DNA of 64,000 nt from Przewalskia tangutica (GCA_029844215.1 CM056726.1:37441001-37505000); one strand, 5' to 3'; numbered from the stretch's first letter, positions 11,618 to 25,254 are shown. Notes: generated from the letters alone by a model not told the origin. A program made the numbers and translations.

Positions 11618-11622
11618 ACTTG
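11618..11622 (+). repeat. target-site duplication of element B (left copy; right copy 37406-37410)
   Basis: ACTTG lies directly before TGTCACC at 11623 and directly after TGTAACA at 37405. LINE sequence continues at once with ATACCCAGGTTATT, so both ends of B are fixed to the base over a 25.8-kb span. Confidence 0.95.
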
Positions 11623-11760
11623 TGTCACCACCCGAACCCCGGGCCCGCGACTGGTGCCCTACCTGGACACTCTTCTACCCTCTACGACCCAAGTTACACA
11701 CGGAAGTTAAATAACACTCATTTTTTTACAAACATGCAATGGCAAAGCCGATAAAATTTG

Positions 11761-11763
<3 letters not shown>

Positions 11764-11806
<43 letters not shown>
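11764..11806 (+). repeat. (AT)n microsatellite in the 3' LTR of B
   Basis: About 21 AT dinucleotides in a row. The matching position in the other LTR of B (about 34570-34585) has only short interrupted AT, so the run expanded after insertion. Confidence 0.9.
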
Positions 11807-11807
<1 letters not shown>

Positions 11808-12284
11808 CCAAAAGAAACTACACTGTACACGAGTCCAATCCCACATATGAATACACACTTCTAAGAGTTTTACAGAACTATGACGGGACAAGGCCCCGCG
11901 TACCCATAATTGTACAAAAGCCTGTAATGAAAGATCTATACCAAAATGATAAGCCCCGGAACAATGGAGCTATCCAAAAACTCTGAGCAAGGATCCTATA
12001 CTTGCAGATCACCAAACTGCGTACCTAAACCTGCGGCATGAACGCAGCCCCCCGGAGAAAGGGGTCAAACGGAAAATGTACCAAGTATGTGAAACAATAA
12101 GTACTGTAAAGGAGATCATACAGTACAAATATAACAAGAGGCAAGTATGATAATTCAAAATAACAGTACATTATGTCTTGCAAATATGAGAGTAATGAGA
12201 GTCAACTTTACCTTTTAAGTTATGCCTTTTAAGAGTTAGATCAACCGCAAAGAGTATTTGTACTCGCATCATGGATCTTGTCCA

Positions 12285-12590
12285 TGGGTTTATATAATGT
12301 TCAAGTCCTAATCATGGACGTACTCACATGATTTCAACTATACCGTTTTCACAATAAGATTTATGTCGTAATCATGGATGTTCTCACATGATCCAACTAT
12401 ACAATTTTCACAACAAGATTTATGTCGTAATCATGAGCGTACTCACATGATCCAACTATACAATTTTCACAAAAAGATTTATGTCGTAATCATGGACGTA
12501 CTCACATGATCCAACTATACAATTTTCACAACAAGATTTATGTTGTAATCATGGACGTACTCACATGATCCAACTATACAATTTAAATCA
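12285..12590 (+). repeat. 58-59 bp tandem repeat in B LTR (also 35060-35310)
   Basis: About five units of TAATCATGGACGTACTCACA, then TGATCCAACTATACAATTTT and CACAACAAGATTTATGTCG. Both LTRs of B carry the array in equivalent positions, so it predates the insertion of B. Confidence 0.85.
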
Positions 12591-14499
12591 TCTCTGACTC
12601 TCATTAGCACAAATAGAATGAACTATCATTTTAAGAGAACTCAAGGCAATATCACATCTAGTAATAATAGGGAAATTGAACCTGAAGTACTATGTACGTC
12701 CGTCGTACATCTTCTCATTTATAAACCTCAAAACACTAATGTCACGCCCCGAACCGTGGGGCCCCCGACTGGTGCCCTACCTGGGCACCCTTCTATTCAT
12801 ACAACACAATAAACCGTGGAAGATAAATAACACTCGTCATTTTTTTCTTTAAACACAGGCCAAGCCGATAAGGCTGCCATAATATAAATCACCGAAATGG
12901 TCTACACTGTTCAACAATGTAAATACAACTCTAGCCAGTCCAGCCCACATATGAATACAGACCTCTAAGATTTTGAACAAATACTATGACGGGACAAGGC
13001 CCCGCCGTACCTCTGAATATACCTAGCCATAATGACAAGCTCTGAAACATTGAAGCTATCTCAAAATGCTGAACCAGGATCCTAAGCTCGCGGATCCACA
13101 ATTGAGTACCTAGACATGCGGACATGAACGCAGCCCCCCGAAGGGGGTCAGTACAACATGTACCAAGTATGGAACGAAAATAAAGCACAGTATTAAAATC
13201 ATAGCTGTACACAAGAATGACAGGGGCAAGTATGAAAATCAAATACCAGATCCTACCGTGTCATATAACAATCCGAGCCAACTGTACCTTGTATCACTGT
13301 ACTACTGTAACACCGTACCACTTTCACATATGAAATCCATGTCAAATCAGGGACACCTGCCCGTAGTATCAATATGCAATCCTACTCATGGGACTATTTC
13401 ACCCACATAGGTCGTGTGGACCCGCATGAGGCAATTTGCCTCGCATAGGACTATTTCACCCGCATAGGCCCTATGGACCCGCAATGAACATATACGCAAT
13501 ACTCGCATCGTGGAGAGCAAATCCACGGAATATGTATAATGTCTTGGGAGTTTACCCCGCAATTATACTTATAACACTAGCACTAATGGCTATCATGAAC
13601 AACATATGCAAGTTAAGTAATCTTTAACTCTCATTAGACAAAATGAATGCACCATCTTTTTAAACAACCAATGCAATACCATGCCTTCCTTTTAAAATAA
13701 CCAAGACAATACCATGTCTTCTTTTCTAAAACAAACAATACACAAACAAGTCTTTCATTTTATAACACCAAGGCACTATCACACCTTGCGTCACTAAGGA
13801 TTAAAGTTCATTACAACAATTGTACGTCCGCCGTATATTCACTTTATAAACTAAATTTCCATTTAGAAAAGCCAAGTATTACATGTATCACTAGGAAGTA
13901 GGATCCAATGCATGTATCATTTTGAAACCATCATTTAGAAAATTAAGACACTTATCATACCAAGTATCCTTCTAAGACATGGTTTTGGCAAATCAAGGCA
14001 CTAGACATCACGTATTACTTTAACACATCTTTGAAAATCAAAGTGTCGCGTATCATTTACTATATTAAGGACTTAATCATGGACATTCTCACATGATTTT
14101 CTTTCAACATTTTAAACTCTCTCTTGACTTTCCACAAACCTTGTTATAACAAACTTCCTATAAAGCCTTTATAACACTTTCATTTCTAGAAAACTAAAGC
14201 AATACCACATCTTTCCTTTTAATACAACCAATACATCATCACGTCATGTAAGGGAGTTGAACCCAAAGTACTACGTACATCTATTCTTTATACAAATAAT
14301 CACACCCTGCAATATAGGGGAGTTGAACCCCGTAGCACCATGTACATCTGTCGTACATCATTTCCCTTATAAAACCCCAAGATGCTAACACCCGTAGTGT
14401 CAAGACACTTCTACTTTTAAAATCAAGTCAAGTGTACCTATCTCATTCAAGTAACTTAGTCTTTAAACATCAAGTCACTTATACTATCTAGGGTTGATA

Positions 14500-14670
14500 C
14501 CGTGGCACGAAAAGACCACCCCGTCCCCTAACTAATCCTCGGCACCCTTCAATAGGGGCAGCGCCACGACCCTGCACTATGGCGCCGCGGCGCCGGAACT
14601 TCTGCGACGCTCAAGTTTGAGCCACGCCGCAACTTCAGCGCCGCGACCGAACCCAGTGCGGCTTCGCATT
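14500..14670 (+). repeat. GC-rich palindromic block in the C LTR
   Basis: A GC-rich island in an AT-rich LTR. It includes the perfect 14-bp palindrome GGCGCCGCGGCGCC at 14581-14594. A related block occurs in LTR E at about 24010-24130 in the opposite orientation. Confidence 0.7.
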
Positions 14671-16966
14671 ATCACTTAGTCTCTTTTCATGTCAAGGACT
14701 CATTCTTTCCTATTACGTTACTCATATCTCTTTAAAATCAAATAAGTTTTGTACTTATAAAATCAAGTACTATAATGAATCCGAGTTCATTTAAAACATG
14801 TACGCTCATTTTTATAAAGTCATGCTCAAAGAAGATAGAAGAAGTTCCACATACACTAACTTTTTCAAATCAAGTTACTACCTTTTTCAAAACTCAAGTC
14901 ATTTATACTTTCAAAATCCAAGTCTCATGTACTTTCAAAATTAATACTTTTATGAGTTGTGAATAGGTTATACTCGTTTATAACGATCTTGTTAAAACAG
15001 CCATGATCTAGAAAATGTAATACAATTTTGTCTTATCTTAGTTTCTATGCACATGGATAATTCTACTCATTTCAATATAATTGATTGTCGATACATTTTC
15101 ATTAACGCTTCAATGGCTTGTTCGATACCCATTCTCATTAGTGTAGTAAATTAGCAAAGTCAACTCGACTCCAATACTTCCTAACGACTTTTACCAACAT
15201 CTCACATAAGACTTGGTAAGAACTTAGGAATATTTTAGACATGCCTTTAGCATAAAATCAATAACATGAATACTTCCTAATGAGAAGGCAAGTATACTTT
15301 AAGAAAACAAGTGATGTATACTCCAAATAAAAAAAAAGGCAAGTATACTTCAAGAAACAAGGGGCGTGTACTTCAAGAATAAGTCATGTCGATAGAAAGA
15401 AGAAGTTCACATACCTCGTTGGCGACTAACCCACACGACAAGTAGCAATACGCTTCAATGTACTTCAACCTTATCGTGTATTCCACATTCCAAGTAGAAT
15501 ATGCTACACGTAGTACTTCAACATATAATGACGATAGCACTTCTATCAATATCATACTTACTAGTATAAGACTTATACCAAATAATGGCCTTCTAATTCT
15601 ATGGAAATTTGGGCAGCACTTCCTTTGTTTCTACGTACTTTTCCACCTTTTCCAAAGCCCGTATTCATCAACCAACAAGCCACATTTAAGGCGCAACCAA
15701 CAGTTAGCCAAAGGGGATTACACGCCTAACTGGACGTGTAAAATTATGCCCCACAATCTATATTAAAACAGTCCATTATTCACCAACATTAAGGGCCATT
15801 CTCGGCTAACATACATTAAATCCATATCCATTTTCCTTAATTCCTTTTTAATCCAAATCAAGTTCCAACATGTTATATAAGTTATATTAACTATCAACAA
15901 CAATATTTCCTTCATTATATAACATGCGACAAATGTTATTAACAACAATAATGACCAACGAATCTGAGACCCGTAAATCCCTAACTCTCGGCCTCAACAT
16001 CCAGATGTGGTCCAAACCATTTCTAATATTCATTCTTTCTAGCACAAGGTCATCTACATATATCCACAACATGTAATATCTAATTACATTAAGAGAAAGA
16101 TGATATTTACCTCAATATAGCCCAAAATAATCCAAGTTTAAAGTCGGCTTTTCGGATAGTCTTAGCTCCAAATATTTACGTTCCAAACTACTACATGCAA
16201 CCCTTAGAAGCTCATAACCAACTTCTCTTCAAGTTTCAACACAAAAGTTGAAGAACACTTTAGGGTTTCCAAACCCCACTTTCGGCCTATAGGTTTTTCT
16301 TGGGGTTTAAGGGTTTATCCTTGCTTAGTATACCACTAGGGACCTTAGGCTTGAGTTTGGGGATTTATCATCAAGATTTGAAGATTTTTGGTCTCCAAAA
16401 GGGCCTCTTGGCCGAGAGCTCTCATTAGAGAGGGATAGAAATGTTTTGTGAAATTTTGCTAAGTGTTGTAGTCTTGCAAGCCTCTATGTGTATATAATGC
16501 ATCTCAAAGCATTGGATGATGACAAGTGTATGGATAAAGTGTAGCAAGACAAGTGGAGTGGGACCCACCTCCACTTGTATCCAAAATATCTAGGGTCAAA
16601 GTCTTCCAAGAGCAAGACAAGTGGGGGTGACACGTGTCTCCCTCTCATTGGTCCAAAATATTTTCATCTTCTAAAATATCCATAATTGGTCAAAATATCG
16701 AACAACTTGTGGGCCCCACAAAATCGTAAAATTTCCCGGGTGGCCGCATGACCAAATTCGAAAATAAAATTCCATAATTCCAATAAATTCTATAAGTCTC
16801 AAATATCAAATTTGAGAACCAAATTCCAATTAATAAACGTTTTCCTTCACAAATTCCCGAGATTTTTCCTTAAGAAAATAATCTTTCTTTCTTTCTTTCC
16901 AAAATTCAAATCTCAATTTCCTTCGTACGTTCTCATCTCATTGCCTTGGAATTTCGGGGTGTAACA

Positions 16967-18335
16967 TCTTTCCCCCTTAGAAACATTCGTCATGAATGTT
17001 CATACTAGGTTCATGCTAAACAACTCTTGGTATAGTCCCCTTAAACTACACTCAATGAAACCAATTGTGCCACACATGGCCACAATATATCTCACATGCA
17101 TATACATCAATCAAAGCCAAACGAGGAATCACATCTAGAGGGTGTATCACCACTACTAACTCTCATTCATGGCCTAAAAGTATTCTATTTTCATACTTTC
17201 ATTGTTCATAACTATAGCCACTTCCATTCTTTTAACACTTGTTCGCTCTTTTTTCTTACTTGTCGTACTCTTCTCGTACTCCCAAACTTTTTCTAGTACA
17301 CGTACATATTTTCAAACACTGATTATGTTCTCCAATCGTTGGAGTTACTACATCCAACAATTTAAGGCCATTTCCGGCTCTCATGACCTGGTTCCGGTGG
17401 AACGCGTCCACAAACTCGTACAACGATTAACTAGACTTGGGCCTTGCACCCTCGTGACCCTATCACGTAGCGGGACCACTTCCACCTGACCCCACTCCAT
17501 TCCAGGCCACGGATCGACCCGCAATTGGTCCACACCCGACCCATCATCGCACTTAACTCTCATTCTTAGTCTGAAATAATTCTTACTACCCGAGAAGGCC
17601 TTGTACATCTAAGGTCTCCATGGTTATCAACATTCTAAGACTCACAATATTTCCATGTCTCTGGCTTACATTATTAGTCCCTACATACGGGAAATGTAGC
17701 TTCTCAAAATCTTAAAATCTTGTCGTCTTAATCACAACAACTCTATTTACTCCATACCATTATTATTCACACAATCACTTAAGCGTACAACACAACTTAA
17801 TCTAACAACATGGTATGTCCTTAAGTCAATTGAACCTGATCTTTTAAGAGTCTATCACAATCTTAGTCAGTTCATTACGTCCTGACTATTCCAAATCAGT
17901 ACATATATAAAGCTTAGGTGTGGATTCAATAACCGTTTCACACCTACCAAGTATTTATTAAGACTTAACAAAATCATGGTAATTCATAATCATGCTAGGA
18001 AACACACATGGCTCCAAATAACTACGATCGTACAAATATATATCATCATAATACCATATATACGATAATTTTTACCAACGTGGGTACGCAATCCATATAA
18101 TCCTTTCTGGACCACTGTTGCCTTTCTCAAAGCTGCAACCACAATAATACGTTAGGGAGAGACTACCCTACCAACACAACTCTATCGCACGATCTCAGAG
18201 TGAGAAGAAGGGAAACCAATCCTAAATGTACTATAGCCTCCTGTTTATAGATGTGGTGCACAACACACCGATAAACAAGACTCTACTATACAAGGTCTGT
18301 AGAAATTCTGAGGACTAACTGCTCTGATACCACTC
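16967..18335 (-). other. internal domain of element C (non-coding)
   Basis: About 1.37 kb between the LTRs. On the minus strand it starts with a primer site (TGGTATCAGAGC) next to the 5' LTR and ends with a purine tract (CTAAGGGGGAAAGA) next to the 3' LTR. It shares a leader segment with B and F (GCACGATCTCAGAGTGAGAA type on the plus strand, near 18190). No frame encodes protease, integrase or reverse transcriptase, so C is non-autonomous. Confidence 0.8.
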
Positions 18336-19210
18336 TGTCACGCCCCGAACCCGGGCATGGTCGTGTCCTACAGGCACCCTTCTATTCATACAACACAATA
18401 AACCGCGGAAGATAAATAACACTCATTTTTTTTTCTTTAAACACAAGCCAAACCGATAAGGCTGCCATAATATAAATCACTGAAAGGGTCTACACTGTTC
18501 AACAATGTAAATACAACTCTAGCTAGTCCAGCTCATATATGAATACAGACCTCTAAGATTTTGGACAAATACTATGACTGGACAAGGCCCCGTCGTACCT
18601 CTGAATATACCTAGCCATAATGACAAGCTCCGGAACATTGGAGCTATCTCAAAATGCTGAACCAGGATCCTAAGCTCGCGGATCCCCAACTGAGTACCTA
18701 GACCTCCGGACATGAACGCAGCCCCCCGAAGGGGGTCAGTACAACAGGTACCAAGTATGGAACGGAAATAAAGCACAGTATTAAAATCATAGTTGTACAC
18801 AAGAATGGCATGGGCAAGTATGAAAATCAAATATCAGATCCTACCGTGTCATATAACAATCCGAGCCAACTGTACCTTGTATCACTGTACTACTGTAACA
18901 CCGTACCACTTTCACATATGAAAGCCGTGTCAAAATCAGGGACACCTGCCCGTAGTATCAATATGCAATCCTACTCATGGGACTATTTCACCCGCATAGG
19001 TCGTGTGGACCCGCATGAGGCAATTTGCCTCGCATAGGACTATTTCACCCGCATAGGCCCTACGGACCCGCAATGAGCATATACACAATACTCGCATCAT
19101 GGAGAGCAAATCCACGGAATATGTATAATGTTTTGGGGGTTTACCCCGCAATTATACTTATAACACTAGCACTAATGGCTATCATGAACAACATATGCAA
19201 GTTAAGTAAT

Positions 19211-21325
19211 CTCCGACTCTCATTAGCACAAATAGAATGAACTATCATTTTAAGAGAACTCAAGACAATATCACATCTAGTAATAATAGGGAAATTGAAC
19301 CCGAAGTACTATGTACGTCCGCCGTACATCTTCTCATTTATAAACCTCAAAACACTAACACTCATAGTATCAAGACACTTCCACTTTTAAAATCAAGTTA
19401 CTACATTTTTAAATTCAAGTAAGTTATACTTTTCAAACCAAGTCAAGTATACTTTTAACACCAAGTAATTTATACCTTTCAATCATGTAACTTCTTTCAT
19501 ATACTAAAATGAAATACTTTCATTTAGACAACCCAAAGTACTATCAAAAGAATGATATAACAATCTTTCATTTTAGAAACCCCAAGTACTATCAAAAGAA
19601 TGGATAGAACCACTTCCATTTTATAAAATCAAAGTACTATCAAGAAAGTATATAGAGCAACTTCTATTTTAGAAAATCCAAAGTACTATCAAGAATTACA
19701 TCACTAAGGAGTAGGATACACTCACTTTAAAACAAGGAATCATGCTAGAAGAAGAAAGGATAGTTCACATACCTTTTTGGCGACTAACCAACTCTACAAT
19801 CTAGAATACGTCTCAAAGTACTTCAACTTATAACAACAATAACACGATTATCAATTCCAAGCTTTCTAAGGTAGATTAATACCAACTAAGGGTCTCTTAT
19901 TCTACGGAAAATTGGGCAGCACTTCCTTTGTTTCTACGTATTTTTCCACCTTTTCCAAGGCCCAAATTCAACAACCAACAAGCCACACTTAAGGGCATAA
20001 CCAACAGTTAACCGAAGGAGATTACACGCCTACTAGACGTGTAAAATTCTTCCCCACAATCACATAAAACAGTCCATACAAATCAGCCCAATATCCCACA
20101 ACAACAAGGGTAAAATGTGAAGTCTTTCAACACCCTTTTACACTCTTAATCCCTTAGGACTTTCATTAGCAACTACTACATTAATCATGCATGTTAGTGG
20201 CTGAATTTTCAGAATTCCAGCGCCACAAAACAGTCCATAAAAACTGCATAACAACGTCCAATAGTTTTATAGATTCCACGACCAACAACTACAATCCGAT
20301 AACTCTTTCCTTAATCCTTTTTATTTCAATTCAAGTTCCAAAACTTCTATATAAGTTATATCAACTTATTAACAACAATATCTCCATTATAACATGCAAT
20401 AGGTGACGTTAATAACAACAATTATAGCCAAAGACACCAACATTCGAAAATTGCCACTCTCGGCCAACTCAACCAAAAATTGATAAAAAACTCTTTATCC
20501 TCCATTATTTTTAGCACAAGCTCATCTATACATTATAACAATATGTAATATCCAATTACTTCAAGAGGAAGACGAATTTTACCTCAAAATTTCCCAAAAA
20601 CCGCCCAAGGCAGTCCGCTCAACTTTGGCCCACATTTTTCGTTTTGCTCCACTTCTTCAAGTTCCAATCACACACAAGAATCCACTACAAGCTTATAACC
20701 AACTTCCCTTCACGTTTTAACTCCAAAAAGTCGACGAACAAGCTAGGGTTTTCAACCCCATTTTCGGCCCAACATGGATTTGGAGATTATTGGAGAGTTA
20801 ACTTGTCTTCGAACTTGATTAGTGTTCTTAATCTAGGAAAATAACTTGTCTTTGATCTTCTCTTTATCCATGAATTTCGAAATATAAGGCTAAGGAAGAG
20901 ATAAGATAATGTTTAGGAAGATAGAATATTATGAAAATGTCTCTAAGTCTTGCAAGCTTATCTTCTATATAGATATTTCCCTTAGCAAGACAAGTGGAGA
21001 GGGACACATGTCGCTCTCTCATTGGTCAATAATTTCCTCTTCATAATATCTAGATATTGTCCAAAATATCCTACAATTGAAGGGCCCCGCGAAATTGTGA
21101 AATTTTCGGCGGGCCCCATATTATCAATTCCAATTCTTCGTAATCCATTACTAATCCCTTAAATCCAATTAGAAGTATTAAACTCCAAGTTAATATTTTT
21201 CCGTCGTCACATTTTTCCAATTTTTTTCCCGGAGGAAAATGTAAATATTCTTTCCTTTCAACCTTCAAATCTTGATTCCTTAATCACGTTCTCAATTAGT
21301 AGCCCTGGTATCACGGGATGTAACA
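19211..21325 (-). mobile_element. rest of the 3' LTR of B after element C
   Basis: It starts inside B LTR sequence already present at 12590-12739, so about 145-150 bp of B are duplicated on the two sides of C. It then continues to the TGTAACA end at 21325 and aligns with 35310-37405 in the other LTR. Confidence 0.85.
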
Positions 21326-22342
21326 TCCTTCCCCCCTTAGAAATATTCGTCCCGAATGTTCATAGTGGGTCTAAAACTATACAGATTTCGGCGTCGTCTC
21401 CTTACTATACCTATCAACCAATACTCTACAAAACCAACGATGCCACACGCGGCCACAATATATCACCTGTATATACACCAATGGACCTTCCATCCGAGGT
21501 CTCTTCTCACCATACTCGAAGGTTGAAGTCCTTTCCAAAATGGAATCTTTAGACGTTCCTTTTCATTTCCCGTACTAGGGATGACCCTGCCGTATTCGGA
21601 CTCCCACTCAACTAACTGACGTGTTCCCTCGTGTCAACTTCTCTTCTTCGGACATTAGTCAAACTACTGGTTGGTGAATGATCCTATTGTCTACCTAGCT
21701 TTGTTTACTAACCGGTGTAAACTCTTATACTAGTAGTATCTAAATCACGAACACTTATGGACAATGTTACTGAATCTAAGGTGTGTGTATCATCACAACT
21801 AACTCCCAGTCATGGTCTAAAATGAGTCTCTCTCCTATCTCAAGGTATTTCTTATACTATCCTTCCACTCATTAGAGGTTCGTCACCTTTGGCTGAAGTA
21901 TTCCTACTGTACCTCCTCTACTATTGGTATTTACACTGTTATGAGGTAATTATACCTTGTGAACCCTACACAACTATAGTCTCATTCACTTTATCATTCT
22001 TGTCAACATCCTTCATTCTACTCATTACTAAACAAAATATTTCTACCTCTGATGATCTTATCAACTTTCTGAGTCAGTCTAGTAGCTCCCGCTACTGATT
22101 TGCCCTTCTGGGCAACAATTGTCTTCCTCGGAGGCATAGATGTAACACAATAATATGTCAAAGAGGGATTATCCTAATAACACATATCTATTGCACGATC
22201 TCAGAGTAAGAAGAATAGAAATCAAATCCTAAATGTCTTGTAGCCTCCTGTTTATGGGTGTGGCGCGCAACACACCGATAATCAAGACTCTACTAGACAC
22301 GATGCGTAGAAATTACGAGGGTGTTGCTCACGATACCACTCT
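21326..22342 (-). other. internal domain of element B
   Basis: 1017 bp. On the minus strand it has a primer site derived from TGGTATCAGAGC (here AGTGGTATCGTGAGC, 22326-22340), a leader shared with C and F, a short gag start, and a polypurine tract (plus-strand TCCTTCCCCCCTTAG, 21326-21340) next to the 3' LTR. No pol domains. Confidence 0.8.
22018..22137 (-). pseudogene. remnant gag start in element B
   Basis: A 39-codon frame begins MPPRKTIVAQKGKSVAG and ends at a TAG. The MPPR start resembles Gypsy gag openings in Solanaceae and the frame at 29434 in element F. It is far too short for a functional capsid protein. Its position just after the leader supports the minus-strand orientation of B. 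Confidence 0.55.
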
Positions 22343-22409
22343 TGTCACGACCTGAACCTCGGGCCCGCGACTGGTGCCCTACCTGGGCACCCTTCTACCC
22401 TCTACGACC

Positions 22410-22414
22410 CAAGT
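22410..22414 (+). repeat. target-site duplication of solo LTR E (left copy; right copy 34367-34371)
   Basis: CAAGT precedes TGTTACA at 22415 and follows ATGACA at 34366. Removing E and one copy restores the 5' LTR of B (CGACCCAAGTTAC, compare 11686-11698). Confidence 0.95.
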
Positions 22415-24854
22415 TGTTACACTCCGTAATTCCAGGGCATGTATTCGAGAACGTATGTAAGACTTGAACGTTGGAAGAATGTATAACTATTTTTTTCTTA
22501 AGGAAATAATTCGAAACTTCGTGAAGGAAAAATATTTATTAATTGAAATTTGATTCTCAAATTTGGTACTCGGGATTCATAGAATATTCTGGAGTTTTGG
22601 ATTTTCAAGTCTTGAATTTAGTCATATGGGGCCCACGGGAAAATATTATGAAATTGTGGGGACCACAAGGTTTTGAGATATTTGACCCAATATGGATATT
22701 TTGGGGATGAAATAATTTCGGGACCAATGGGAGGGTGACACGTGTCACCCCCACATGGAATTGACCATTTAACTTGGACTTAGAAGATATTTTGAGAGAT
22801 GGACAAGTGGCCCACATGGGTCCCATCCACTTGGCTTGTCTTGCACAATAGATATTTATATATACATGGGATTACAAGACCCCAACACTTAGCACTATTT
22901 TCAAATCACACAAGTTCTCTACCTCTCCCTCTCTCTCGAATTCTTGAAGAAAGTCAAGAGCAAGATTAGTAAATATTCCAAGTGTTGTTCACATATTCAA
23001 GGTGAAGATTACTAACCAAGTTTTAACAAAGGTTAAACACCTCTAATCCCTTTAGAACCCCTTGGCCGAAATGGGATCTTGAAAACCCTAAGTTGATCTA
23101 CAAATTTTGGTGTTGGATCAAGAAGAGAAGTTGGTTATAAGCTTCTAAGGGTCGCATTTTGCGGATTGGAACGTAAGGATTTGGAGCTAAGACTATCTCT
23201 AAGGATCGACTTTTAAGTGGATTGTTTTGGGCATAAATAAGGTAAATCTCATCCTCCTCTTGAAAGTAATCTTATACTACGTGTTTTGGTAGTTGTAAAA
23301 TGATATTGTGATAAGGAAAAATGGAGTTTAAGATCATGTATTCCATTTTGTGTGTTGGCCGAATTTGGAGCCATTTTGTGACATAAGATTTCGTTGAACT
23401 AAATTGGATGTGTCTTCACGTTATATGTGTTATACGTTGAAGGAAATGTAGTCGTTTAACTATTGATATGTATCATGTACAAGTGTTGGAATAACGACTA
23501 GAATTATAGAAATGAAAAGAAGGTTATATGTTATTGTTGTGGCCAAGAGTGCCCTTTCATTTTTTGGATATTGTGGGGCAGAATTTTATACGTCTTGTAA
23601 ACGTCTTTTGGTTGTTGCCTTAAATTAGCCCTTAAAGATGTGGCTTTTTGTTGTTGTATTCGGGCCTTGGAAAAGGTGGAAAAGTACGTAGAAACGGGGG
23701 AAGTGCTGCCCAAATTTACGTAGAATAAAGAGGACCATTACTTGGTATTTAACTTACACTTGAAAGCATGAAGATTGATAGAAATGTAAATTGTCACTAT
23801 AGATTGACATCCTACGGGTGACGTATTCTACTTGACGTGTGGAAAAGCATAACAGGTATGTGGAACTTCTTCTATCTCCTTTGAGCATGACTTTATAAAA
23901 ATGAGCGTACGATGAACGTACATGTTTTAAATGAACTCGGATTCTTGTAGTGTATAAGGGAGGTTACTTGATTGAAAGGAGACTTAGGAAAATGTGAAAC
24001 TGCAGAATTCGGGTTCGGGGCCACGGCGCCAAGTTGCAGGGCCGTGGCTCCGAAACTTCAGAAGGCCGCAGAAGTTCCGGCGTCGCGGCGCCATAGTGCA
24101 GGGCCATGGCGCTGCCCCTGTTGAAAGGTGTCGATGATTAGTTAGGGGGCGGGGTGGTATTTTACGCCAAGACCGAACCGGGCGTGATCGTGCCTTACCG
24201 GCACCTAGTGATAAAACATCGTAGAAAACCAATGAAATAAAAACTTAAACATGCAAATAGACATGAATCAAGAGGTGTGATAAATAAGCAAAGCCCAAAG
24301 CAGTTGCCTTCGATATACATAAAACCCGACAGTTTAATCCTTTTACAACCACCCTTGTGATTACTCTGCACTCTAAGATTTTTACAACAACTATGACGGA
24401 CGGGGCCCGCCATACCTGAATGTACAAGAACCTCTGACTCGTGGTAACATACAAAAGATAAGCCTCCGAAGGAACGGAGCTTCCAACCACGAAATGTGAT
24501 CCTAACGCGGATCGACAGCGATGTACCTCTACTGCGGCGTGAACGCGGCCTCGAAGGAGTCGATCACAACAGTACCAAGTATGTGAAATCAGTAAATGAA
24601 ATCATAACGATCTATATAAAGCGGGAGACATGCATGATAACCAAACTACGACACAACATATAAGCGGTTATATCAAGTCGTGGACTCGCCTCCATTCACC
24701 ACTCGTGCGTGGAATTCCTTCCTCATCGCGATCTATGATATAACAACACGAGTATACATGAACACCAAGTCCTACGTGCCATAAAAACCGTCTTTGGGCA
24801 AGTATAACTACGAGATCCGACCGTACAATAATATTGTACAACCATATCATGAAG

Positions 24855-25030
24855 GCGACACGTGGCGGTGCAATAGCCTCGCGACTCCACTGCGCCACGT
24901 GGCGGCGGGGCAAGTTAATCGACTCGCACCGATCACATCCGTAAGTCACGGCTCCATCCAAACACCGACTCGCGAAGGCGACACGTGGCGGTGCAATAAC
25001 CTATACAGATCCACCGTCACGTGGTGACGG
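24855..25030 (+). promoter_or_regulatory. cluster of ACGTG/G-box (ABRE-like) motifs in F LTR
   Basis: Four ACGTGG cores occur in a two-copy tandem repeat of about 130 bp: near 24860, 24895-24902 (CCACGTGG palindrome), 24983 and 25018. ACGTGGC is the core bound by plant bZIP factors of the ABF/AREB group. The second LTR has the same array at about 30345-30520, but two of the four cores read ACGCGTGG. The regulatory role is inferred from motif match only. Confidence 0.5.
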
Positions 25031-25254
25031 GGGCAATAAGCAGTTCGCGCGATCACAACCGTAAGTCACGATACCGCGTAAATAACCAGAATGGCCACAT
25101 GTCCACATCATCGGTGTAGACATGCCCATGTAACAATAATAATGGAAGCATACGTGGAATCTTCCGCATTGCCGATGCGTCCAAGTAAGTCGCAATAAGT
25201 CAACGCCCTCCATGAGAGCGGTAATATAGAAACACAATTCTTGCACAACAAAGG

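Larger units (their letters stand above)
12740..19210 (-). mobile_element. long-LTR retrotransposon C nested in B, one LTR partly replaced
   Basis: The 3' LTR is 12740-16966 (4227 bp, TGTCACG to TGTAACA). The polypurine tract follows at 16967-16980. The internal domain is 16967-18335. A primer site reading TGGTATCAGAGC on the minus strand lies at 18321-18332. The 5' LTR starts at 18336 but matches the first LTR only to about 19210, where it passes directly into LTR sequence of B. The shared 870 bp of the two LTRs is highly similar, so C is young. The left flank ends ACTAA. The matching right flank was lost in the rearrangement. No pol or gag frame of useful length is present. Confidence 0.85.

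Noticed and set aside
17400..17608. Open frames on both strands in the C internal domain
   Set aside because: Short, with no gag or pol motif. Equivalent regions in F are non-coding or decayed gag.
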